14,452 nt of DNA from JBKJZO01 sp046715235 (lineage in GTDB: Bacteria; Actinomycetota; Actinomycetes; BP-191), in NCBI GenBank assembly GCA_046715235.1, contig JBKJZO010000047.1, positions 1 to 14,452 on the forward strand, written 5' to 3'. Under the pieces are notes generated by a model. That model saw only the letters and a program-made list of their open reading frames with translations. It did no database searches and was not told the origin of the DNA. The translations under genes and the position numbers were made by a program. Every line of letters starts with the position of its first letter. Position 1 is the first letter of the stretch. This document shows, piece after piece, positions 7,297-14,452 of this stretch.

Positions 7297-8559
7297 CTAG
7301 CGAGGGTAGGCGGGGTGCGCCGCGACGAGTGCGGCGACGCGCTGGCCTACTTCGCCGGCCGACGACTCGTCGCGGACCGCGGTGGCGATGAGGCTGGCGA
7401 TGTCCTTCATCTGCTCCTCGGTCATGCCCTGCGTCGTGACGGCTGGCGTGCCGACCCTGATGCCGGAGGCGACCATCGGCGGCTGCGGGTCGTAAGGGAT
7501 CGCGTTCTTGTTGAGCGTGATCCGGGCGAGGTCGCAGCGCGCCTCGGCGTCCTTGCCGGTTACGCCGAGCTCGCGCAGGTCGGCGAGCAACAGGTGCGTG
7601 TCGGTGCCACCGGTCACGATCCGAACGCCTTCGGCGGTGAGTCCCTCCGCCAGAGCGCGGCCGTTGTCGATGACCTGCTGTGCGTAGATCGCGTACGACG
7701 GCTCGAGACACTGTTTGAGCGCGACCGCCTTGGCGGCGATCGAGTGCATCAATGGACCGCCCTGGGTGAACGGGAAGACCGCCTTGTCGATCTTGGTGGC
7801 GAGCTCTTCCTTGCAGACGATCATGCCGCCGCGCGGGCCGCGCAGCACCTTGTGGGTCGTGAAGCAGACGACGTCGGCGTACGGCACCGGGCTGGGGATC
7901 GCCTTGCCCGCGACGAGGCCGATGAAGTGGGCCGCGTCGACCATCAGGTAGGCGCCGATCTCGTCGGCGATCTCACGGAACGCCGCGAAGTCGATCAGCC
8001 GCGAGTACGCCGTCGCGCCGGCGATGATCATCTTGGGCCGGTGCTCGACGGCGATCGAACGCACCTGGTCGTAGTCGATCAGCTCGCTCTCCTGGTCGAC
8101 GCCGTACGCCACGGTGTTGAACCACTTGCCGGAGAAGTTGACCTTGCTGCCGTGGGTGAGGTGACCGCCGTGCGGCAGGCTCATCGCGAGCACGGTGTCG
8201 CCCGGGGTGAGAAGTGCGGCGTACGCCGCCAGGTTGGCGTTGGCGCCGGAGTGCGGCTGCACGTTGACGTGGTCGGCGTCGAACAGCTCTTTGGCGCGCT
8301 CGATCGCCAGGTATTCGGCCTTGTCGACCTCGGAGCAGCCGCCGTAGTAACGCTTGCCGGGGTAGCCCTCGGCGTACTTGTTGGACAGCGTCGAGCCCAG
8401 GGCAGCGAGTACGGCGGGCGATGTGAAGTTCTCGCTCGCGATCAGCTGGAGGCCGCCACGCAGCCGGTCGAGCTCGGAGATCAGGACATTGGCGATGTCG
8501 GGATCGATCTCCCGCAACTGGTCGAAGTCGGAACCCCAGAAGGGAGTCGCGTCGCTCAT
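7297..8559 (-). CDS. glyA: Serine hydroxymethyltransferase
   Basis: This PLP enzyme converts serine and tetrahydrofolate to glycine and 5,10-methylene-tetrahydrofolate, the main source of one-carbon units. The 420-residue length is normal. Visible motifs are QLIASENFTS (38-47), YAEGYPGKRYYGG (62-74), QPHSGANAN (101-109), DAAHFIG with the cofactor aspartate D208 (208-214), and the PLP lysine K237 in TTHKVLRGPRGG. Many families have Thr after that lysine, whereas here it is Val. The ATG overlaps the phosphatase stop as ATGA, a 4-base overlap that implies coupled translation. This leaves no space for a glycine riboswitch or a private promoter directly upstream. Confidence 0.98.
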   Translation of the reverse strand: MSDATPFWGSDFDQLREIDPDIANVLISELDRLRGGLQLIASENFTSPAVLAALGSTLSNKYAEGYPGKRYYGGCSEVDKAEYLAIERAKELFDADHVNVQPHSGANANLAAYAALLTPGDTVLAMSLPHGGHLTHGSKVNFSGKWFNTVAYGVDQESELIDYDQVRSIAVEHRPKMIIAGATAYSRLIDFAAFREIADEIGAYLMVDAAHFIGLVAGKAIPSPVPYADVVCFTTHKVLRGPRGGMIVCKEELATKIDKAVFPFTQGGPLMHSIAAKAVALKQCLEPSYAIYAQQVIDNGRALAEGLTAEGVRIVTGGTDTHLLLADLRELGVTGKDAEARCDLARITLNKNAIPYDPQPPMVASGIRVGTPAVTTQGMTEEQMKDIASLIATAVRDESSAGEVGQRVAALVAAHPAYPR

Positions 8560-9176
8560 CGCTGCCTCTTCTCGATTTCGCCGCTGCCCGCGACTGTAGT
8601 CGCGCCGAGGAGGCGCAGCACCGGCTCGAACGCCGCCTCGATCAAGTCGACCGATTCCGCGAACTCCGACTGCCGGCCGCCATACGGGTCGTCGATGTCG
8701 TCCTCGCGGGACAGCACGAATTGCTGCCCGCGCTGAGCCGCGGCCAGTTCGACCAGGGCGCGCGCCCGGCGTACGACCGGACCTGCGGGGAGCTGCGCGG
8801 GGTCGACGGCCGCACTGAAGCGGCCGAATTCACGGATGGTGAACGTGCGACTGGTCATGCGCGGAAGCAGCCGCACGACCGAACCGCGGTGGTGCCGCAT
8901 CGCGGTGAGAACCAGGTCGCACTCGGCGAGCATCGCCTCGTTGAGCATCCGGGCGCGGAATTCGGTGGTGTCGAAGCCCAGATGCGCGATCGCGCTGGCT
9001 GCCGGCACATTGATCGGGTAGCCGTCCAGGCCGTTGGTACCGGCACTGTGCACCCGGAACGAGTCGGCGCCGGAGCCGAGCTGGGCGCGCAGCCGGCCGG
9101 CGAAAATGATCTCGGCCATCGGCGAACGGCAGATGTTGCCGGTGCAGACGAAGATCACATCGAAAACGTCAGTCAA
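8556..9176 (-). CDS. Low-molecular-weight protein tyrosine phosphatase family protein
   Basis: The N-terminal loop VCTGNICRSP gives the catalytic C-x5-R signature (C11 to R17), and DDPYG near residue 163 supplies the general-acid aspartate. Both are diagnostic of LMW phosphotyrosine phosphatases, with arsenate reductases as relatives. At 206 residues it is about 50 longer than the classic enzyme. The extra part lies between about 105 and 155 (Arg/Ala-rich, helical) before the DP loop. I chose TTG at 9176-9174 because GGAG (9186-9183) is six bases upstream, giving an 8-base overlap with tsaC. A TTG at 9203 (215 residues) and a GTG at 9158 are alternatives. The substrate is unknown; possible links to WecA-dependent polymers are only contextual. 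Confidence 0.9.
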   Translation of the reverse strand: MTDVFDVIFVCTGNICRSPMAEIIFAGRLRAQLGSGADSFRVHSAGTNGLDGYPINVPAASAIAHLGFDTTEFRARMLNEAMLAECDLVLTAMRHHRGSVVRLLPRMTSRTFTIREFGRFSAAVDPAQLPAGPVVRRARALVELAAAQRGQQFVLSREDDIDDPYGGRQSEFAESVDLIEAAFEPVLRLLGATTVAGSGEIEKRQR

Positions 9177-9810
9177 GCTCGTCTCCGTCGAGAGCTGCCT
9201 CAATCTGCTCCCTCGTGATGACGCCCTCCCGCAGCAGCCGCGGCCGCTGACGGGTGACGTCGACGATCGTGGAGGGCACTGGCCCGCGCGTCTCGCCGCC
9301 GTCGAGATAGACCGCTACCGCCTCGCCGAGCTGCTCCATCGCCTCACCGGCGCTGACCGGAGCCGGCTCCCCCGTGCGGTTGGCGCTCGAGACGGCAAGC
9401 GGGCCGGTCTCGTTCAGCAGGTCGATGGCCAGGTCGTGCAACGGCATCCGGAGGGCGACCGTGCCGTCGGCCTCGCCGAGATCCCACATCAGCGAGCTGC
9501 CCTGCTTGACGACGATCGTCAGGGCCCCCGGCCAGAACGCCGCGATGAGCTTCTCCGCCTGATCGGTCAGGTGATCGGTCAGCGCCCGTGCGGTGCGCCA
9601 CGAGCCGATCAGCACGGGCACCGGTAGGTTGCGGCCTCGGCCCTTGGCGGCGAGCAGCTGCCGAACGGACTGCGGCGAGAACGCGTCGGCCGCGACGCCG
9701 TACACCGTGTCGGTCGGCAGCACCACGAGATCGCCGCGGCGGATCGCGTCGACCGCGTCCTTGACGGCGGTCTCTCGCGTATCGGGGTCGAGGCAGTCGT
9801 AGGTGGTCAC
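9169..9810 (-). CDS. tsaC: L-threonylcarbamoyladenylate synthase (Sua5/YrdC/TsaC)
   Basis: The enzyme makes threonylcarbamoyl-AMP from threonine, bicarbonate and ATP for the t6A37 modification of ANN-decoding tRNAs. The 213-residue single YrdC domain has PTDTVYG (32-38), the basic KGRGRNLPVPV segment (56-66), FWPGALTIV (92-100), R121 in VALRMP, and the SSANRTGEPAP signature (141-151). It lacks the extra C-terminal Sua5 domain, so it is the short TsaC type. The start is GTG at 9810, overlapping the prmC stop as GTGA. Its place directly after prmC is conserved widely in bacteria and fits a translation-accuracy operon. Confidence 0.96.
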   Translation of the reverse strand: MTTYDCLDPDTRETAVKDAVDAIRRGDLVVLPTDTVYGVAADAFSPQSVRQLLAAKGRGRNLPVPVLIGSWRTARALTDHLTDQAEKLIAAFWPGALTIVVKQGSSLMWDLGEADGTVALRMPLHDLAIDLLNETGPLAVSSANRTGEPAPVSAGEAMEQLGEAVAVYLDGGETRGPVPSTIVDVTRQRPRLLREGVITREQIEAALDGDELD

Positions 9811-10607
9811 GCGTGCACCGCCGTCGTGAAGCGCGGCCGCCCGGTGAAGTCGTTGTGGTCGGCGAGCTCAGCCCAGCCGCCTTCGCCGGCGAGCAGCTCG
9901 GTGACGGCAGTGGCGTGGGATTCGTCGTGCTCGACGACCAGGAGGCCGCCGGGCCGGAGCAGACCCGCCGCCCGGCGTACGACGACGGGTATGACGTCGA
10001 GTCCGTCAGAGCCGCCCCACAGTGCCAGAGCGGGATCGTGGTCGCCGACTTCGGGCTCGATGTCCTTGCGAGCGGACTCGGGCAGGTAGGGCGGGTTGGA
10101 GACGACCGCGTCGACGAGTCCTTCCAGCTCCGGCAACGCATCGGCCGCGTCGCCTCCCTGCACCCGAACCGGCGTGCCCGCGGCGTTGTGCTCCGCCCAT
10201 TCGCGCGCCACCGGGTCGATCTCGACGGCGTAGACCGTGGCCCCTGGTATCTCGTCGGCGATGCTCAGCGCGATCGCACCGGATCCGGCGCACAGGTCGA
10301 CGACGGTCGGGGCGGTGATGTTGTTGGCCCGGAGCCAGTCGATCGCCGCGCCAGCGACGAGTTCGGTCTCCGGTCGCGGGATGAAAACGCCGGGACCGAC
10401 GGCAACGCCGATGTGACGGAAATAGGCGACGCCGATGATGTGCTGCAGCGGCTCCCGCGCGGCGCGCCGTTCGATAGAGGCTGCGAACAGAGCGTCGTCA
10501 CCGTCGACGTGATCGGCGATCGATTGCGCGTCATGCTCAGGGGAGGGAACGCCGGCCTTCGCGAGGAGGGCGGCGGCCTTGAGAATGTCGGCTCGGGGGA
10601 TCGTCAT
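9807..10607 (-). CDS. prmC: Release factor glutamine methyltransferase
   Basis: PrmC (HemK) uses S-adenosylmethionine to methylate the glutamine of the GGQ motif in release factors. The 266 residues comprise an N-terminal helical substrate-binding domain (about 1-75), the linker FIPRPETE (75-82), the SAM-binding VVDLCAGSGAIALSIA (102-117), the acidic ribose-binding VEID (128-131) and the catalytic NPPY at 171-174. It follows prfA with a 4-base ATGA overlap, so enzyme and substrate are co-translated from one message. It ends inside the tsaC start. An older misannotation as a haem oxidase gave the name hemK. Confidence 0.97.
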   Translation of the reverse strand: MTIPRADILKAAALLAKAGVPSPEHDAQSIADHVDGDDALFAASIERRAAREPLQHIIGVAYFRHIGVAVGPGVFIPRPETELVAGAAIDWLRANNITAPTVVDLCAGSGAIALSIADEIPGATVYAVEIDPVAREWAEHNAAGTPVRVQGGDAADALPELEGLVDAVVSNPPYLPESARKDIEPEVGDHDPALALWGGSDGLDVIPVVVRRAAGLLRPGGLLVVEHDESHATAVTELLAGEGGWAELADHNDFTGRPRFTTAVHA

Positions 10608-11656
10608 CCGTCGGCCATCCGCTGCGCGTTGTCCGCGTCGCTGAGCGCTTGTACGACGGCGTCGAGGTCGCCGTCGAGCACCTGGTCGAGGTTGTAGGCC
10701 TTGTATCCGACGCGGTGGTCGGAGATGCGGTTTTCGGCGAAGTTGTAGGTGCGGACGCGCTCGCTGCGGTCGACGGTCCTTACCTGGCTGGCTCGCGCGG
10801 CGCTGGCGTCGGCGTTCGCCGCCTCCTGCGCCTGGACCAGCAGGCGGGCGCGCAGGATGCGCATCGCCGACTCCTTGTTCTGCAGCTGGCTCTTCTCGTT
10901 CTGGCAGGACACGACGGTGCCGGTCGGCAGGTGGGTGATGCGCACTGCGGAGTCGGTCGTGTTGACGCTTTGCCCGCCGGGACCGCTCGAGCGGTAGACG
11001 TCGATGCGCAGGTCGTTGGGGGCGATCTCCACCTCGACCTCCTCGGCCTCGGGCAGCACGAGTACGCCGGCCGCGCTGGTGTGGATTCGCCCCTGGCTCT
11101 CGGTTGCGGGAACTCGTTGGACCCGGTGGACGCCGCCTTCGTACTTGAGCTTCTTCCAGGCGCCGCCCGTCTTCGCCTTCACCGCGATACTGGCGTCCTT
11201 GTAGCCGCCGAGGTCGCTGGGATTGGCGTCGATGATCTCGGTCTTCCAGCCCTGCCGCTCGGCGTACCTCATGTACATCCGCAGCAGGTCACCGGCGAAC
11301 AGCGCCGACTCCTCGCCGCCCTCCCCCGCCTTGACCTCGAGGATGACGTCCTTGTCGTCGTTGGGGTCGGACGGGATCAGCAGCGTGCGGATCTGGTCGT
11401 GCAGGTACTCGAGGTGCGCTTCGAGTTCGGTGACCTCGGTGCGGAAGTCGGCGTCGGTCTTCGCGTATTCGCGGGCGGCCTCGAGGTCGTCCTCGGTCTG
11501 CTTGAGGTCGGTGAGCGCGGCGAGGACTGGCGTCAGCTCGGCGTACCGCCGGGAGAGGGTTCGGGCGGCGTTCTGGTCACCGTGGATTGCCGGGTCGCTG
11601 AGCGCTCTCTCGATCTCGGCGTGTTCCGCCGCGATCTCGCCGAGTTTCTCGAGCAC
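10604..11656 (-). CDS. prfA: Peptide chain release factor 1
   Basis: RF1 recognises UAA and UAG stop codons and triggers peptide release. The 350-residue protein has the N-terminal coiled-coil domain (about 1-95), EVKAGEGGEESALFA (107-121), the PAT tripeptide (183-185, the PxT discriminator of RF1) before ESQGRIHTSAAG, and SSGPGGQSVNTTDSAVR with the catalytic GGQ at 227-229. PAT rather than SPF distinguishes it from RF2. The start is GTG at 11656-11654 with an AAGG tract about eight bases upstream. An ATG five bases earlier is out of frame. A strong hairpin separates this gene from rpmE. Q229 is the predicted target of the neighbouring PrmC. Confidence 0.98.
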   Translation of the reverse strand: MLEKLGEIAAEHAEIERALSDPAIHGDQNAARTLSRRYAELTPVLAALTDLKQTEDDLEAAREYAKTDADFRTEVTELEAHLEYLHDQIRTLLIPSDPNDDKDVILEVKAGEGGEESALFAGDLLRMYMRYAERQGWKTEIIDANPSDLGGYKDASIAVKAKTGGAWKKLKYEGGVHRVQRVPATESQGRIHTSAAGVLVLPEAEEVEVEIAPNDLRIDVYRSSGPGGQSVNTTDSAVRITHLPTGTVVSCQNEKSQLQNKESAMRILRARLLVQAQEAANADASAARASQVRTVDRSERVRTYNFAENRISDHRVGYKAYNLDQVLDGDLDAVVQALSDADNAQRMADG

Positions 11657-11696
11657 GTCATCGCCTTCGGGTTGGTGCGGTCAGCGGACATGGGAA

Positions 11697-11735
11697 CGGC
11701 GCCCGGCGAAGCTGCGTGAGCTCGCGCGGGCGCCG
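11697..11735 (-). terminator. Strong hairpin between rpmE and prfA (attenuator, processing site or T-less terminator)
   Basis: CGGCGCCCG (11697-11705) and CGGGCGCCG (11727-11735) form a perfect 9-bp stem. It continues inward with GCG/CGC and AGCT/AGCT around a GCGTG loop, interrupted by two single-base bulges. The hairpin starts eight bases after the rpmE stop. No run of T follows on the minus strand, so it does not fit a classical intrinsic terminator. It may protect the rpmE 3' end or lower transcription into prfA. Confidence 0.55.
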
Positions 11736-11743
11736 CTGGGGCG

Positions 11744-11977
11744 CTAACCCTTCTTCGTCGAACTTCCGGCTGTGCGCTTGCCGTAACGCTGCTCGAACTT
11801 CTGCACGCGGCCGCCGGTGTCGATGATCTTCTGCTTGCCCGTATAGAACGGGTGGCACTGGCTGCACACGTCAGCGTGCATCTGGCCGTCGCTCTTAGTG
11901 CTGCGCGTCGCGAACTCGGCGCCGCAGCTACAGCGGACAGTCGTCTCTTTGTACTCGGGGTGGATACCGGCCTTCAC
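11744..11977 (-). CDS. rpmE: 50S ribosomal protein L31, zinc-binding type
   Basis: L31 bridges the two ribosomal subunits near the central protuberance. The 77-residue protein starts at GTG (11977-11975), with AGAGG (11988-11984) six bases upstream, giving the canonical M-KAGIHPEYKET beginning. A longer frame to 12037 lacks family similarity. Four cysteines, C16 and C18 in VRCSCG and C38 and C41 in VCSQCHPFYTG, make it the zinc-binding C+ form, which serves as a zinc store in bacteria that also have a C- paralog. rho normally precedes rpmE directly in Actinobacteria. Here a plus-strand lipoprotein gene separates them, so rpmE probably has its own promoter. Confidence 0.97.
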   Translation of the reverse strand: MKAGIHPEYKETTVRCSCGAEFATRSTKSDGQMHADVCSQCHPFYTGKQKIIDTGGRVQKFEQRYGKRTAGSSTKKG

Positions 11978-12050
11978 GGGGAACCTCTTCTGTCGACATC
12001 GCGCCGGGTCGCCAAACGATCGGGCGTGAACCGGCACAGGAGTGGGCCAA

Positions 12051-12056
12051 AGTGTA
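12051..12056 (-). promoter_or_regulatory. Possible -10 element for rpmE
   Basis: Minus-strand TACACT fits the TAnnnT consensus and would start an RNA near 12044 with a leader of about 65 bases before the rpmE GTG. No good -35 was found at the right distance, so support is weak. A promoter somewhere in 11978-12154 is expected because rpmE and the lipoprotein gene are divergent. Confidence 0.3.
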
Positions 12057-12102
12057 ACGCACGCTCACCCGCGGACCTTCCCAGATCATCGGTACGGCGC
12101 CC

Positions 12103-12128
12103 GGAACCGATCCGCCCGCGGGCCCGTC
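12103..12128 (+). promoter_or_regulatory. ECF-sigma-type promoter match before the lipoprotein gene
   Basis: GGAACC (12103-12108), a 16-base spacer, then CGTC (12125-12128) fit the general -35/-10 pattern of extracytoplasmic-function sigma factors. Transcription would start near 12136, before the AGGAG at 12144-12148 and the ATG at 12155. The spacing makes sense, but short GC-rich matches occur by chance. The left element overlaps the right arm of a small hairpin (12088-12111). Confidence 0.35.
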
Positions 12129-12154
12129 CAAGGGCCGAGTGAGAGGAGAACGCC

Positions 12155-12967
12155 ATGTGGCGGCCGAGAGTGCTGGGTGTCGTGTTGACGGGGGTCGCGA
12201 TGGTTGCGGTCGCGTGCGGGCCGCAGGATGCGACCGGAGTCGGCTCGGGCGGTGGAACGTCCTCGCTGCCCGCAGCGCCGCAGTCATCGACCCCCGGCGC
12301 GGCCGCGCTGGCGGCCGCCGAGGCGCGCTGGAAGGCGAAAGCGCCGGCGTCGTACAGCTTCATCTATGAACCCAGCTGCTTCTGCCCGCGAACCAAACTC
12401 CTCGTGACCGTGGTCGACGGCGACGTGACGTCGGTGACAGCGGCACCCGGCCAGCACGATGACCCCAACGCATTCGTGCCGCCGGTGGCAGACACACCGT
12501 CCGCCGAGACGCTCTTCGCCGACTTGCGCCGCGCGTACAGCGACGCCAAGCCCGCCGCTGATGTGCAGGTGACGTACGACGCCGAGTACGGCTATCCGGC
12601 GAGCGTCTTCATCGACTGGGACGTCAACGCGGCAGACGAGGAGACCCGCTACGGGATCAGCGCGCTCACCGCGACGCCGCCGGTCGACGTGGTCGGAAAG
12701 TGGCTCCCCGAGAAGGACAACGGCGCCTTCATCACGTTCAACGGCGACGGCACGTACGTCGGAAGTGACGGCTGCAACGGCTCGTCGGGCACGTGGTCGA
12801 CGGCGACCGGAACGCTGGCCGTCACCACAGGGGTGCACACCGAGATCGCCTGCGACAACCAGACGATCGACGAGTGGATCGCGAAGGCCGACTCGGTGAC
12901 CATCGCCGCCGACAGCATGACAATCGCCACCGGCACGACCAGGCACGTCCTGACCCGCACCCCCTAA
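12155..12967 (+). CDS. Predicted lipoprotein with DUF6174-like and META-like domains
   Basis: This is the only plus-strand gene. A 20-residue signal peptide ends in AVAC, placing the lipid-modified cysteine at C21. The Ala at -3 is less usual than Leu. A Gly/Ser/Pro linker (22-55) follows. Residues about 56-172 hold a C-x-C motif (CFCP, 75-78), VTVVDGDVTSV and EYGYPASVFID, resembling DUF6174. Residues about 180-268 resemble a META/HslJ domain: GKWLPE, FITFNGDGTYVGSDGCNGSSGTW, a TEIAC segment with C233, and a final beta-rich stretch. Function is unknown. META domains occur in outer-surface or stress-related proteins. AGGAG lies six bases before the ATG. It interrupts the usual rho-rpmE adjacency and converges with rho. 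The domain names come from memory of motif patterns and are tentative. Confidence 0.8.
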   Translation: MWRPRVLGVVLTGVAMVAVACGPQDATGVGSGGGTSSLPAAPQSSTPGAAALAAAEARWKAKAPASYSFIYEPSCFCPRTKLLVTVVDGDVTSVTAAPGQHDDPNAFVPPVADTPSAETLFADLRRAYSDAKPAADVQVTYDAEYGYPASVFIDWDVNAADEETRYGISALTATPPVDVVGKWLPEKDNGAFITFNGDGTYVGSDGCNGSSGTWSTATGTLAVTTGVHTEIACDNQTIDEWIAKADSVTIAADSMTIATGTTRHVLTRTP

Positions 12968-13041
12968 CCCGAGTGATCCACGGCGGACGATCATTGCAGC
13001 CATCACCATGATCAGGTGCCGTGGATCACGGTAGTTGGGGG

Positions 13042-13045
<4 letters not shown>
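12964..13045. terminator. Nested inverted repeat between convergent lipoprotein and rho genes (bidirectional terminator)
   Basis: Three nested perfect stems are visible. The outer is CTAACCC (12964-12970) with GGGTTAG (13039-13045). The middle is GTGATCCACGGC (12973-12984) with GCCGTGGATCAC (13018-13029). The inner is GATCAT (12989-12994) with ATGATC (13008-13013). The outer arms contain the TAA stops of both genes. The symmetry suits a terminator for both strands, although neither strand has a T-tract after the stem. Confidence 0.7.

Positions 13046-14452
<1,407 letters not shown>

Noticed and set aside
8556..8700. A glycine riboswitch before glyA.
   Set aside because: The upstream sequence is the coding end of the phosphatase gene and the two genes overlap by four bases.
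6949..8736. A 595-codon plus-strand open frame opposite wecA, glyA and the phosphatase.
   Set aside because: It crosses three well-supported genes, shows no domain, and is explained by absence of stops in the antisense of GC-rich codons.

Overview
The window is a GC-rich (visibly about two-thirds G+C) chromosomal segment from an actinobacterium. The gene order supports this: rho, rpmE, prfA, prmC, tsaC, a tyrosine phosphatase, glyA, wecA, then the atp operon, all on the minus strand. Apart from the phosphatase and glyA, this is the order known from Mycobacterium and many other Actinomycetes. The ATP synthase has separate, normal-length b and delta subunits, so it is not the mycobacterial b-delta fusion type. 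Having the phosphatase and glyA between tsaC and wecA recalls Propionibacteriales and related orders, but I cannot name a genus.

Layout in transcription order (right to left). The 3' three quarters of rho (13042-14452) enters from the right edge. It starts in a Gln-Gly tandem repeat and converges on a single plus-strand lipoprotein gene (12155-12967). The two are separated by an elaborate nested inverted repeat that contains both stop codons. The lipoprotein and rpmE are divergent over about 180 bp. The translation cluster follows: rpmE (L31), a strong hairpin, then prfA (RF1), prmC (methylates RF1), tsaC (tRNA t6A synthesis), a low-molecular-weight tyrosine phosphatase and glyA. From prfA to glyA every junction overlaps by 4-8 bases. 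wecA follows glyA after 28 bases.

The last part is the ATP synthase operon: an AtpZ-like small membrane protein, an AtpI-like protein, then atpB-E-F-H-A-G-D. atpD is cut at the left edge and atpC presumably lies beyond it. A sigma-70-like promoter can be drawn just before the operon. A perfect CRP/GlxR-type operator overlaps the wecA stop codon about 104 bp upstream of the predicted start site, which suggests cAMP-dependent control of ATP synthase.

Most of the window is conserved housekeeping DNA. The parts that stand out are the Q-G-G-G repeat in Rho, with a G-quadruplex motif in the coding strand; the lipoprotein joining a CFC-motif (DUF6174-like) domain to a META-like domain, with an ECF-type promoter match; the CRP-like operator; and two large hairpins without T-tracts. 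No gene-free stretch exceeds 300 bases. I saw no mobile element, CRISPR array, tRNA or rRNA.
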